Positions 1 through 8,156 of a stretch of 64,000 bases of DNA are shown piece after piece; the first letter of the stretch is position 1, and every line of letters starts with the position of its first letter. Below the pieces are notes generated by a model. The model was not told where the DNA came from. It saw only the letters and a list, made by a program, of their open reading frames with translations, and ran no database searches. The stretch spans positions 5,341,001 through 5,405,000 of the forward strand of contig NZ_CP146101.1 of NCBI RefSeq assembly GCF_037023745.1, in the 5' to 3' direction. This DNA comes from Streptomyces sp. SCSIO 30461. Lineage in GTDB: Bacteria > Actinomycetota > Actinomycetes > Streptomycetales > Streptomycetaceae. Both the position numbers and the translations under genes were made by a program.

Positions 1-288
1 GGGTGTGGTGGCGAGGTCGAACGCGGGCATCTCTGCCCGGAAGGACGCCGCCTGAGTGGGTGTCATGCCCGCTACCCGGCGCAGATACGCGGTGGAGGTG
101 TCGGAGTTCTCAGCCGTGAAGGCGGGCACGACCACGGTGCCGCCCGGGCCCACCGCCGTGAGCAATGCGTCGCGTACGGCCCCGGCGTCAAGGCCGGTGC
201 CGCCAAGGGCGGCGTGGACGAGGATCGTGCCCCCTGGCTCGATCCCCAACCGCGCGAGGTCGTTCGCAAGCCCGACACGTTCATACAC
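1..288 (-). CDS. AAC(3)-family N-acetyltransferase, 3' end outside the window
   Basis: Only the first 96 codons are inside the window; the gene runs off the left edge. The frame reads L-G-I-x-P-G-G-T-I-L-V-H-A-A-L-G, then a G-P-G-G-T-V-V-V-P-A-F-T segment and an N-S-D-T-S stretch. These match the N-terminal acetyl-CoA-binding part of the aminoglycoside 3-N-acetyltransferase family as I know it. The GTG at 288 lies inside the last codons of fxsB (stop at 281-283), and another GTG is at 300, so translation is probably coupled to fxsB. In FxsA/FxsB loci an acetyltransferase of this family is a known neighbour. It more likely acts on the RiPP product or a related small molecule than as a clinical-type resistance enzyme, but that is inference. 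The substrate cannot be read from the visible part. Confidence 0.8.
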   Translation of the reverse strand, partial: MYERVGLANDLARLGIEPGGTILVHAALGGTGLDAGAVRDALLTAVGPGGTVVVPAFTAENSDTSTAYLRRVAGMTPTQAASFRAEMPAFDLATTP

Positions 289-2530
289 GGCACAGGTCAC
301 GGTTCACCTCTTCCCCAAGCTCTTCTCCCAGCCGCGTCAGCAGGCGTTTCCCGCTGACGGTCAGTTCGGCGGCGCGTTCCAGGGTGGTGAGCGCCCGCAG
401 CGCCTGCTCCGCGGCCTCCGGATCGACCCCCGCGAGACCGGCCCGTTCGTACGCGCCCGCCAGCAGCTCCGATACGGGCACCGGTGCCTCCGCCCACGGC
501 GCCTGATGGCTCCACCAGCCGTCCTGCGCGTACAGGTCGGTCACCTCGCGCAAGGCCTGGAATCGCGCTCTGCGATGGCCGCGCAGCAGCGCGAGTGCCA
601 GCTCCGGGACGTCCGCGTGGAGCGGCAGGCCGAGGGCGCCGAGACCATGCCGGCCCACTGCCGGCTCCCGACCGGAGAGCGGGGTGAGCGTGGTCAGACA
701 CGCCGCCGCGGCGTCCGCCTGCCGCGGGGCCCGCTCACGGAGCAGGCTCCAGGCAGCCGCGAGCCGCCCGGTCCAGTCGGCGGCCGCCTCGGAGCCGAGC
801 CTGGGCGCGGCGGGTACGCCATAGCAGTCTCGGTGCGGATCGAGGTCGTCGATCGCGAGGTCCGGGACCGCTTCGGCACGCTGTCGCAGCCGGCGCACCG
901 GCCGCCAGCCGGCGGCGGGTTCGGCCAGGCGCGTGATCCGGCGCTCGTTGCCGGCGCCCCTCACCAAAAAGCCCTCCCCCATGGGCCGCACCTGCACCAT
1001 GCCATGCTCCTCGGCCCCGGTCAGACGCAACTCACCGAGCGTCGGCAGATACAGGACGCCGCGCTCGTACGGCACCGGGACGGTCAGTTCGGGGCCACCC
1101 CGTACGGCGGCTGCAGCGACCGCCGCGGACAGCCTGGCGGCAGGGGCGGTGCCGGCGGCTGCCCCGAGGGGCTCCTGTTCGAGAACGTCCAGTGCCTCGT
1201 GCAGCCAGCTCACGGTGTACGGGTGGGCCAGCACCTCGTCGAAGCCGAGTCCGTCGGAGTGCTCGACGGCTTCCATGAGTTCCCAGGCACGGGCCCAGTC
1301 CTCACTGCCCCGTCCGGCCAGCGCGTCGTGGAGTCCCGCGAGCAGCAGCCAGGCCAGCTCGTGCTGCTCGGTGCGCAGCGCCGCGGCGTCGGTCACCGCG
1401 GGAGGCACGGACCCGGCCGCGGTGCGCTGCTCGACCCCCCGGATGAGCGCCTCCAGATCGGTGCAGTACACCGATGTGTTGTCGAAGTCCCGGCCGCCGC
1501 GGTACCGGTGGGTGTAGAGACCGCCGCCGCAGGAGCGGACGACGGGGCACTGACGGCAGGTCTCGCCGACACCGGCCAGTCCCAGCTGGCGGGCGCGGAT
1601 ACCAGGATGGGCGGCGACCTCGTCCAGGGAGTGGTCGAAGACGGTGAATCCGGTGGCCGCCGCCCCCTCGTAGGCGCTCTTGAGCGAGTCGACCTGTTCC
1701 AGGGTGCCGTCGGTCTCCACCACGACGAGGTCGGTGGGCGCAAGGCCGAGTGACTCGGTGAGGCTGGAGCCTCCGGAGAGCGTGGAGAGCACCGATTCGA
1801 AGAGCCGGACGGGCACGGGCCTGCGCCTGCGGTCCCAACGGTCGAAGACCGTGAGGATCCAGTCGGCGTAGACGGTCGGCGAGCCGCCGGGCCGCAGGGG
1901 TGGTTCGTCCCAGGTGGCGTGCGGCAGCAGGAAGTCGATGCGCGGTGGATCGAGCTCCATGAGCGCGTCGTACACCGCCACCGGGTCGTTGCGCACATCG
2001 ACGGTGCAGAGCAGACCGAGGTCGAGATGGCGGTAGCGGTCCTGGTGGAGCAACTCCACCGCCCTGAGCACCAGGGGGTGGCTGCTGCGGCCGTCCGCGA
2101 AACGGCGATGCCGGTCGTTGGCTGCCCTGTCACCGTCGAGCGAGATGCCGACCCTGACGCCGAACTCGTCGAAGAGGTCGAGGTAGCGTGGGCTCAGCTG
2201 GAGACCATTGGTGTGGATTCTCAGATCGAGCGCGGCGACGCCGTCGAGGGCGGAGATCAGCTCCTCGCAGATCCGTCGTAACCGGGCGGGACCCGCCAGC
2301 AGTGGCTCCCCTCCGTGCAGGATCACTGTCACGGAGGGTAGTGCATGGGTCTTGGCATGCTCGGCCAGTCGCCGAGCCGTCCAAATAATCGCGTCGTCAG
2401 AGATTGTCCTAGGGCGTGTGCGCCAGCTCTGATCTGCGTGTTCGTAGATATAGCAGTGGTCACATGCGAGATCGCACCTGCTGTGCACCTTGAGGACGAT
2501 CTCACGGAATGGGACCAACGGTCCTGTCAT
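281..2530 (-). CDS. fxsB: FxsB family radical SAM/SPASM RiPP-modifying protein with C-terminal HEXXH-type domain
   Basis: 749 residues. The radical SAM cluster motif C-x3-C-x2-C is Cys19, Cys23 and Cys26, followed by the usual H-G-G-E-P segment. Around residue 330 a SPASM-type region (C-R-Q-C-P, then S-C-G-G-G, then Y-C-T-D) can bind auxiliary iron-sulfur clusters. Such proteins modify ribosomal peptides, here most likely the FxsA peptide whose gene ends 40 bases upstream. The C-terminal half resembles the HEXXH-motif domain often fused to FxsB (D-D-L-D-P-H-R-D-C-Y-G, then L-P-L-H-A-D). Where that family has H-E-x-x-H, this protein reads R-G-H-R-R (about residues 650-654), so the putative metal site looks lost. 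The stop overlaps the start of the acetyltransferase gene, indicating one operon. Confidence 0.9.
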   Translation of the reverse strand: MTGPLVPFREIVLKVHSRCDLACDHCYIYEHADQSWRTRPRTISDDAIIWTARRLAEHAKTHALPSVTVILHGGEPLLAGPARLRRICEELISALDGVAALDLRIHTNGLQLSPRYLDLFDEFGVRVGISLDGDRAANDRHRRFADGRSSHPLVLRAVELLHQDRYRHLDLGLLCTVDVRNDPVAVYDALMELDPPRIDFLLPHATWDEPPLRPGGSPTVYADWILTVFDRWDRRRRPVPVRLFESVLSTLSGGSSLTESLGLAPTDLVVVETDGTLEQVDSLKSAYEGAAATGFTVFDHSLDEVAAHPGIRARQLGLAGVGETCRQCPVVRSCGGGLYTHRYRGGRDFDNTSVYCTDLEALIRGVEQRTAAGSVPPAVTDAAALRTEQHELAWLLLAGLHDALAGRGSEDWARAWELMEAVEHSDGLGFDEVLAHPYTVSWLHEALDVLEQEPLGAAAGTAPAARLSAAVAAAAVRGGPELTVPVPYERGVLYLPTLGELRLTGAEEHGMVQVRPMGEGFLVRGAGNERRITRLAEPAAGWRPVRRLRQRAEAVPDLAIDDLDPHRDCYGVPAAPRLGSEAAADWTGRLAAAWSLLRERAPRQADAAAACLTTLTPLSGREPAVGRHGLGALGLPLHADVPELALALLRGHRRARFQALREVTDLYAQDGWWSHQAPWAEAPVPVSELLAGAYERAGLAGVDPEAAEQALRALTTLERAAELTVSGKRLLTRLGEELGEEVNRDLCRV

Positions 2531-2570
2531 TCCACCAGTCTAGGGTCAGGCCGAGGGCCTGGAGCCCATA

Positions 2571-2735
2571 CTAGAGAGCAGAGTTGAAACTCGGCACCCG
2601 ATCGGTCCTGCCGACGGAAGCGGGACGCACACGGCCCAGCTTCCTGACGGCGTCGGCACCGTGCACGTCGATCTCGGTGACGGGCACACGATTCTTCTTC
2701 GCGGCGGCGAAGGCGGTTGAGGTCTGGAAGGTCAC
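2571..2735 (-). CDS. fxsA: FxsA-type RiPP precursor peptide (FxSxx-COOH protein)
   Basis: A 54-residue reading frame starting at GTG 2735 and ending at TAG 2571-2573. An in-frame stop lies nine codons upstream of the GTG, and A-G-G-A-C-G-G precedes it at ribosome-binding distance. The C-terminus is V-P-S-F-N-S-A-L, exactly the F-x-S-x-x-COOH ending that names the FxsA family. The middle holds V-P-V-T-E-I-D-V and L-G-R-V-R-P, which resemble the conserved leader of these peptides as I remember them. It lies 40 bases upstream of fxsB in the same direction, the standard order for precursor and maturase. The peptide is small and basic, with no signal peptide or membrane segment. The mature product and its activity are unknown; only the family assignment is firm. 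Confidence 0.85.
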   Translation of the reverse strand: MTFQTSTAFAAAKKNRVPVTEIDVHGADAVRKLGRVRPASVGRTDRVPSFNSAL

Positions 2736-2781
2736 GACGGCCGTCCTAGGTCATCTTGTGCTAATACGGAGCGCCGCACCG

Positions 2782-2810
2782 TTGCAGTGTCGGCGGCACG
2801 ACTTTACTCT
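2782..2810 (+). promoter_or_regulatory. Candidate promoter of the SLATT-type gene
   Basis: TTGCAG (2782-2787), a 17-base spacer and TACTCT (2805-2810) form a plausible housekeeping-sigma promoter. It faces the membrane protein gene at 2937 and leaves a leader of about 120 bases. It lies in the divergent region shared with fxsA. Inferred from sequence only. Confidence 0.4.
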
Positions 2811-2936
2811 CATGGCCACCCACAGCAACTCGTCACGTAGGTCTACGGCAAAAGCGTGGCGCGAGTATTCCCCACTCCGAACGGAACAAGCCATTCCATC
2901 GAAAGAGTGAAGCCAAATCCGCCGAGGGGGGTACGC

Positions 2937-3869
2937 ATGGCCGGGGTTCCCGGACATCTGCAAAGCATGGTCTTCCGAAACGCTGATCTGCCGGTTCTCT
3001 TCCACCGAACCGATGAGACGGCCATCTCACGCCAGCGCGAGGCCGTCAACGGCACCCGGCTGCAGCTGCTGCTGCTCGTCCTGGGCGCCGCCCTGGCCGC
3101 GCTGCCCTGGCGTGGCGCGATCGGCGCGTCCTTCCAACTCACCGGCCTCCTGAGCGTGTTGGCGTACGCCGGAGTGCTCGTGGTCAGCTTCCGCGGTTCT
3201 CGCCAGCGAGCAAAGTCGCACTGGCAACTCAACAGGTCGGCCGCGGAGTTCATCCGCTCGATGTGCTGGCGGTACGCCGTCCACGGCACCCCCTTCGACT
3301 CCGGCTCCCCCGACCCCGACCGGCTGTTCGTCACCCGCCTGGAAGAGGGGCTGGCCGAGCTGAAGAAGGTCGGCTGGACGGACCCGCGCGCATCCGGGGA
3401 GACGGCGGTCGGTACGGAGCTCATCACCACACCGATGCGGCTGCTGCGGGAGAAGGGGTTCAGTGCACGCAAGGAGACCTATGTGCGAGACCGGTTGATC
3501 GAGCAACGCAACTGGTACCACCGCCGCATGGAGGTCTCCCGCCGTGCCACCCTGCTGTGGCAGGTGACCATCGGCCTGCTCACCGTCTTGGCCCTGCTCT
3601 TCGGGACCCTGCGCACCTTCTCGGTCACCGAGTCCCCGGAGCCGCTCGGGCTGCTCTCGGCTGCCGCCGCCGCGTGTCTGGCCTGGAGCGAGATCCGCCG
3701 CCACCAGCCTCTGATCGCCGCCCATTCACTGGTGGAGGAGGACCTGGCGGCGATTCACATCGCGATGGAGACCTCGGTGACCGAGCAGCAGTGGCCGTCC
3801 GCCGTGTACGAGACCGAGCGGATCGTCTCCCCGCAGCACACGGACTGGCTGGTACGCCACCGCAGTTGA
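2937..3869 (+). CDS. SLATT/DUF4231-type four-helix membrane protein
   Basis: 310 residues from the ATG at 2937, chosen because G-A-G-G-G-G-G-G precedes it at good spacing; an upstream ATG at 2856 has no such site. Two hydrophobic helices lie near residues 42-85. A long polar stretch follows, then a second pair of helices near residues 200-250. This paired two-helix layout, each pair flanked by helical charged segments, fits SLATT and DUF4231 proteins. Those are membrane effectors found with SLOG or nucleotide-signal-generating proteins (SMODS and SLOG associated). There is no signal peptide or enzyme motif. It converges with the SLOG-domain gene, 21 bases between stops, and is divergent from fxsA. 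A pore-forming or membrane-disrupting role is inferred from the family, not seen. The DUF4231 match is from memory of its pattern. Confidence 0.65.
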   Translation: MAGVPGHLQSMVFRNADLPVLFHRTDETAISRQREAVNGTRLQLLLLVLGAALAALPWRGAIGASFQLTGLLSVLAYAGVLVVSFRGSRQRAKSHWQLNRSAAEFIRSMCWRYAVHGTPFDSGSPDPDRLFVTRLEEGLAELKKVGWTDPRASGETAVGTELITTPMRLLREKGFSARKETYVRDRLIEQRNWYHRRMEVSRRATLLWQVTIGLLTVLALLFGTLRTFSVTESPEPLGLLSAAAAACLAWSEIRRHQPLIAAHSLVEEDLAAIHIAMETSVTEQQWPSAVYETERIVSPQHTDWLVRHRS

Positions 3870-3890
3870 CGCCCCGGTCGGCGGCACAGG

Positions 3891-4370
3891 TCAGGCCCGC
3901 TGCACACCGGGCTGCCAGATGACGGTGACCGGCGTGCCCGTCCGCCGTGCGTACCGCACGATGTCGCCGGTCCCGCCGACCCCCCGGGCGGGCAACCCGT
4001 CCCAGACCGCGAGCAGCCGGTCGCAGTTGTCGGCGATGAAGGCCCCGGCGGCGTAGTAGGCCTCGTCGGTGGACTGGTCGAACGCCATACGGATCTCCTG
4101 ACTGGCCAGACTGCGCAGGCTGCGGAACCTGGCCAGTTCCTCCGGCTGGTCGAAGTCCTCCTCGTAGTTGCCGCTCGGAATGACGACGGTGAGTGCCGCA
4201 CCGCACTCGAGGGCGATGTCGGCGAAGATCTGGTCGGCTCCGACCGCCAGGCTGGACAGTGCTTCCAGCGAGCCGCTGTGCCCGCACAGCAGCGTGCGAA
4301 TGGCGTCGCGGACATGGGGCATGGCCTCGGGCGGGATGTTCCGGTGGCCGGTCACTCCGATGCGCTTCAA
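3891..4370 (-). CDS. SLOG-domain (Rossmann-like, putative nucleotide-ligand sensor) protein
   Basis: 159 residues, essentially one domain. The N-terminus reads I-G-V-T-G-H-R-N at residues 4-11. It is followed by S-S-L-A-V-G-A-D-Q, then V-I-P-S-G-N-Y-E, and near the C-terminus L-L-A-V-W-D-G-L and G-G-T-G-D-I-V. These are the glycine-rich and aspartate-containing segments of the SLOG superfamily (related to DprA and LOG), which bind nucleotides or nucleotide-derived ligands. No DNA-binding or LOG catalytic motif was recognised, so a sensor role is preferred. Its stop lies 21 bases from that of the SLATT-type gene on the other strand; the convergent pair is consistent with sensor and membrane effector. 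The ligand is unknown. Confidence 0.65.
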   Translation of the reverse strand: MKRIGVTGHRNIPPEAMPHVRDAIRTLLCGHSGSLEALSSLAVGADQIFADIALECGAALTVVIPSGNYEEDFDQPEELARFRSLRSLASQEIRMAFDQSTDEAYYAAGAFIADNCDRLLAVWDGLPARGVGGTGDIVRYARRTGTPVTVIWQPGVQRA

Positions 4371-4520
4371 GATCGAACCCCCCAGAAAGACCCAACGCTG
4401 CGCGACCGTCCTGACATCCTCTCAAATCAACGCAAGACGTCGAGTCCCCGTCCCTCGATTCGGACACCGGTGGGTGACGGGGAGGACCTCATGGAGCCTC
4501 ATCCCTCACCAACCCGGCAG

Positions 4521-4560
4521 CATTCGGCCCCACCGGACGGAAGCCCGGTGGGGCCGAATG
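4521..4560 (-). terminator. Terminator hairpin downstream of sprB
   Basis: A perfect 16-bp stem (4521-4536 with 4545-4560) and an 8-base loop. It stands 129 bases beyond the sprB stop and before the SLOG gene, so it probably ends the sprB transcript. There is no U-tract, as is common in Streptomyces. I see nothing else in the 318-base gap 4371-4688. Confidence 0.7.
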
Positions 4561-4688
4561 GGAGCGCCTTCGCGCCCCTGGTGTCCGCGCCGGGCTGCGG
4601 GGCGGCCGCGAATCGGAGCGCCGCACGACGTGGCAACGGGCCTACGGGGCGAACGAGGCCGGATGAGGCCGGACCGAGTCCGGCGCGA

Positions 4689-5594
4689 TCAGTACACGCT
4701 GACGCCGTACGCGCGGAGCGCCTCGGTCACCGGCTGGAAGTAGGTCGTGCCGCCGGTGGTGCAGTTGCCACTACCACCCGAGGTCAGGCCGATGGCCCGG
4801 CTGCCGGAGTACAGCGAGCCACCGCTGTCGCCCGGCTCGGCGCAGACGTTCGTGCGGATCATTCCGTAGACGATGTCCCCACCGCCGTAGTTGACGGTGG
4901 CATTGAGTCCGGTCACCGAACCGCTGCGGGTGCCGGTGGTCGAACCGCGACGGGTCACGGACATCCCGACGGTGGCGTTGGCGGCACTGGTGATGTCGAC
5001 ACCGCCGACAGTGCCGGACTTGGAGATCGAGGTGTTGGTGTAGCGGACGATTCCGTAGTCGTTGACCGGGAAGCTGGAGCCGACGGTGGGGCCGAGGACG
5101 GTGGTACGGGAGGAGTTGGAGTACCAGGTGCCCGCGCCGTCGGTGCAGTGGCCCGCAGTCAGGAAGTACGTGTTGCCTGCGCTGTCTCGGACATTGAAGC
5201 CCAGCGAGCAGCGCCAGCTCGACGCGTAGACGGCGTCGCCGCCCGAGATGAGCCGGCGGATCTTGCCCGGGGTTCGCTCGATGCGGAGCGCACCGGCGTT
5301 GGCTCCGGCAGTCTGCTTGATCCTGGCCAGCGCCGCCCGGGAGACGGTGGAGTCGGCGGTGACGACCAGGGTGCCGGTCGCCTGATCGATGTGCCAGGCG
5401 GTTCCGGCCACATCGGCTTGCAGCACGGCGTCGCTCGCGGCGGAGAGCTGTGACACGCTGAATGTGCGGGGGGCCTCGTCGGCGCTGGCGGTGGGGACGG
5501 CCAGAGCTGCGGCTGCTACGAGGCCTGTGGTGAGGGCGAGCAGACGGGTACGTCTCGTCGCTCCGTTGCGGGGGATGGTGCGCTTGATCCTCAC
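4689..5594 (-). CDS. sprB: Streptogrisin B-like secreted serine protease precursor (S1E, alpha-lytic type)
   Basis: 301 residues laid out as a pre-pro-protease. A twin-basic N-terminus, a hydrophobic stretch and an A-S-A cleavage site at about residue 38 form the signal peptide. An alpha-lytic-type propeptide runs to about residue 115 and the mature chain begins at I-S-G-G-D-A. The catalytic triad is visible as T-A-G-H-C, N-D-Y-G-I-V and G-D-S-G-G. The C-terminus A-Y-G-V-S-V-Y and most of the body closely match Streptomyces griseus protease B as I remember it; protease A is the main alternative. The protein is exported and matures autocatalytically. It has its own terminator and a long upstream gap, so it is probably monocistronic and growth-phase controlled. 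Confidence 0.92.
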   Translation of the reverse strand: MRIKRTIPRNGATRRTRLLALTTGLVAAAALAVPTASADEAPRTFSVSQLSAASDAVLQADVAGTAWHIDQATGTLVVTADSTVSRAALARIKQTAGANAGALRIERTPGKIRRLISGGDAVYASSWRCSLGFNVRDSAGNTYFLTAGHCTDGAGTWYSNSSRTTVLGPTVGSSFPVNDYGIVRYTNTSISKSGTVGGVDITSAANATVGMSVTRRGSTTGTRSGSVTGLNATVNYGGGDIVYGMIRTNVCAEPGDSGGSLYSGSRAIGLTSGGSGNCTTGGTTYFQPVTEALRAYGVSVY

Positions 5595-6032
5595 TTCGCG
5601 TTCCTCCAGAGGGGAATCGGGGACCCGCCTGTGGGGTGACGGGCCCGTGAGGCGCAGTCGATGGAGCAGGGGATCGCGGGATTCCAGCTCCGCTGTGCTC
5701 CTGACAAGCGCTTGCTCGGGAGTATTCGTAGCGTCAACTACCGGCGCAAGGGTGCCTTTCGGTCTTGTGACACGAGTGACTCCTCGCCGTCTTCCGCCCG
5801 TCGGCGGACCGGACGAAACGGCCGGTTCCGCCCGGCTGCCACGACATGATGGTCCGGGGCGGACCCGACCGGACGGTCGTTTCCCCCGGTGGGGGTGCGG
5901 ACGGCGGTCGGGCGATGGCGGGCCTGCTCAGGCCGTCCGACCGATACGACGACACGACCCGTCCGGGTGTGATGTCCCTCACACCCCATATGCGGCTCGG
6001 CCGGAAGTCGATGTTCCGGTGCCGACGGGAGC
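5595..6032. other. Intergenic region upstream of sprB
   Basis: 438 bases between the sprB start and the stop of the DUF5685 gene. It must carry the sprB promoter and the end of the DUF5685 transcript. A TTGACG occurs on the minus strand near 5740, but I find no convincing -10 at the right distance. No convincing gene, RNA or repeat was recognised. Confidence 0.4.
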
Positions 6033-7265
6033 TCAGCAGCCGTCACACGGGCAGCAGCAGTCGCAACTGCCGCAGTTGCAGCAGTCGCAGTCCCGGCAGC
6101 AGCCCTTGCGCTTCTTGCGGGACCAGGGGCCCTCGTACTCCTCGGCGCAGCACAGCCTGCAGGTGCAGCACAGGCCGATGAAGGCGCCGCAGCCGGCCCA
6201 GAAGCCGCGCGGCTGCGGTCGGTGCGGGCCGTCACCGAACCGCGGGGAGTGCCCGCCGGGGCCGCCCGGGCCTCCGGTCGCGCCGTAACCGCCGCCATGG
6301 GGACCGTACGAGCCATGCGGGCCGGCCTGCCCGGACGATCCACCGGCGGGGTCGGAGCCGTACGGGTTTCCCTGCGGAGGCTGCGAGCCGTACCCCTGGT
6401 GCGAGCAGTCGGCCGAGCCGAAGGCCCGGTCCACGGACCGCCTGAGTTCGTGCGCGAGCAGCATGTGCAGCAGTCCGTCGTCGACGAACTCCGCGTCCCG
6501 CAGCGCGAGCCGGATGCCGTGCAGCGCGTCGTCAGCGAGGCGCCGCGCCTCCGCCGACGAGGTCCCGGTCGCCGCCAGCGGGTTCCAGGCGCCCGACAGG
6601 GCGTCGGCTTCCCCGTCCTCCACGGCGTCCAGCAGATGGGCGAGGCGCCCGAAAAGCCTGCCGGCCTCGGCGAGTGGGGCGACGTTCTGCGGTCGACCGG
6701 CCAGTACGGCGGTGTGCGCGAAGGCGGCCGCCGTCGCAGTCTCGGTGGGCTCGGTCACCACCAGCAGCGGAGTGCCGGGGCCTGCGAGCACCTCGATCCC
6801 CGTCTGCCGATCCACCGCATCGACCAGCACGTCGGTGTCGAAGCCGACTCCTCGCCCTGTGCGCGCACCGGCGCGGGCCCAGTTCCCGGCGACCTTGCGC
6901 GCCGCGGCCGCCACCGGCCTGCGGGCCAGCAGCCCGTCGCGGTCGGCCACATGATCGCGCACCTTCGCCGACGCGAGCACCAGGGAGACGGCGGCGGCCA
7001 GCCGCGCGCCCTCGCCCTGCGCGACGGGTGCCGTGCGCATCGCCCGCAGCGGGCACGGCCCCGCCTTCCTGCGCGACCCTGCCGACGGAGTGATCTGAGC
7101 CTCCGTCAGCACCGAGAGGATGAGGCCGTCGTAGTTGGTGACGACTCTGGCGAACTGCCCGTGGTCCGAGCGAAGGGCCAGGCAGAGCCCGCAGAGATGC
7201 GCCATCCACTCCGTCCTGAGGCCGTCGGTCAGGCGATGGGTGCAGGGTCTGACGATTCCGAACAC
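6033..7265 (-). CDS. DUF5685 family protein with cysteine-rich C-terminal tail
   Basis: 410 residues. The N-terminus (M-F-G-I-V-R-P-C, L-C-G-L-C-L-A-L, T-N-Y-D-G-L) is the conserved start of a Streptomyces family called DUF5685, function unknown. The middle is helical with no enzyme motif I recognise. From about residue 290 a Gly/Pro/Tyr-rich linker leads to a tail with 18 cysteines in roughly the last 56 residues, many as CC or C-x-C pairs. Such a tail could bind metal or form an iron-sulfur or disulfide network; this is inference. No signal peptide is present. The gene is divergent from sflA, with 299 bases between them that probably carry both promoters. Confidence 0.7.
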   Translation of the reverse strand: MFGIVRPCTHRLTDGLRTEWMAHLCGLCLALRSDHGQFARVVTNYDGLILSVLTEAQITPSAGSRRKAGPCPLRAMRTAPVAQGEGARLAAAVSLVLASAKVRDHVADRDGLLARRPVAAAARKVAGNWARAGARTGRGVGFDTDVLVDAVDRQTGIEVLAGPGTPLLVVTEPTETATAAAFAHTAVLAGRPQNVAPLAEAGRLFGRLAHLLDAVEDGEADALSGAWNPLAATGTSSAEARRLADDALHGIRLALRDAEFVDDGLLHMLLAHELRRSVDRAFGSADCSHQGYGSQPPQGNPYGSDPAGGSSGQAGPHGSYGPHGGGYGATGGPGGPGGHSPRFGDGPHRPQPRGFWAGCGAFIGLCCTCRLCCAEEYEGPWSRKKRKGCCRDCDCCNCGSCDCCCPCDGC

Positions 7266-7564
7266 GACATACCCCCCGAGGAGTCGTTCGAGTGAGCGGG
7301 CCGCATCCTACCCGCCAGACCCTTTAGCCCATACGCGCCGAACGTCACCCATCCGGCACGACATTCATATTTTGCTTCGATATGAGGCCCCTGAGGGTCC
7401 CTCAGGGCTTCTATTCAGGAACAATGTTGACGAAACGCCACAACTTCTGCACCAGTACCGTCACGAAAACCTCGCGCGGCGACTATCCCCTTGGCGCGCG
7501 ATCCGCATCATGGACGACCATAGTGACGCGGAACCTCAAGTGACCGCGTTGAAAGGAGGCGTCC

Positions 7565-7999
7565 ATGGCATCGGTACGCAAGGCGAGCGCATGGCTGGGG
7601 CTTGTCGAGGACAACGACGAGCGGTACTACGACGACGAGTACTCCGAGGGTACGGGAGCGGCCGAGCAGTGGGTCACCGACCCGCGGGTCCGGGTGGCCT
7701 CCGAGACGGCGCAGGAGCAGGGACGCCGGATCGCCACCATCTCCCCCGACAGCTTCCGCGACGCGCGCATGATCGGCGAGCACTTCCGGGAAGGCGTCCC
7801 GGTCATCGTCAACCTGACCTCGATGGAGCCCTCCGACGCCAAGCGCGTCGTCGACTTCGCGGCCGGGCTGACCTTCGGGCTGCGGGGCTCCATCGAGCGG
7901 GTGGCGACCAGGGTCTTCCTGCTGACCCCCGCCGACACGGAGATCGTCACCGGCGAGCCCACCGGCCACACCGGTGACGGCTTCTTCAACCAGAGCTGA
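7565..7999 (+). CDS. sflA: SepF-like cell-division protein, SflA type
   Basis: 144 residues, the usual size for SepF proteins. A short N-terminal membrane-targeting-type helix and an acidic Asp/Tyr-rich linker (residues 20-35) lead to the SepF core: [12 protein letters not shown], then [22 protein letters not shown] and a final F-L-L-T-P. SepF tethers FtsZ to the membrane. Streptomyces has a true SepF in the division cluster plus two paralogues, SflA and SflB, that limit ectopic FtsZ assembly. This copy is not beside ftsZ. Its neighbours (a DUF5685 gene and an acyl-CoA dehydrogenase) match my memory of the SflA locus. The ribosome site A-A-A-G-G-A-G-G five bases before ATG 7565 is unusually strong. 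SflB is the alternative. Confidence 0.8.
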   Translation: MASVRKASAWLGLVEDNDERYYDDEYSEGTGAAEQWVTDPRVRVASETAQEQGRRIATISPDSFRDARMIGEHFREGVPVIVNLTSMEPSDAKRVVDFAAGLTFGLRGSIERVATRVFLLTPADTEIVTGEPTGHTGDGFFNQS

Positions 8000-8089
8000 G
8001 TCCGGGATGCACCCCGGCCACACGCCCCGGTCCGCGACGGGGCCGTCGTACCGCTCGGCACGGCGTTCGCCTGTCTGCCCAGCGCTCCG

Positions 8090-8156
8090 GGCCGTGTTCC
8101 AGGAGTCCCGCCTGGCCCGCCCTTCGGGCGGCCGGCGCCGCTCCCGGAACACGGCC
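8090..8156. terminator. Bidirectional terminator between sflA and the acyl-CoA dehydrogenase gene
   Basis: An 11-bp perfect inverted repeat (8090-8100 with 8146-8156) encloses a second GC-rich hairpin near 8115-8132 with a C-C-G-C-C-C stem. It lies between two convergent genes, and its last base is the first base of the dehydrogenase stop triplet. Confidence 0.65.

Noticed and set aside
56..1753. Long plus-strand reading frame of 565 codons opposite fxsB
   Set aside because: It is a high-GC mirror of the well-conserved fxsB frame. It has no family motif, and the opposite strand has the radical SAM signatures.
2407..2419. CCTAGGGCGTGTG inside fxsB resembles the MITE end
   Set aside because: Only 13 bases match, there is no second inverted end, and it lies in a conserved part of the fxsB frame; chance match.
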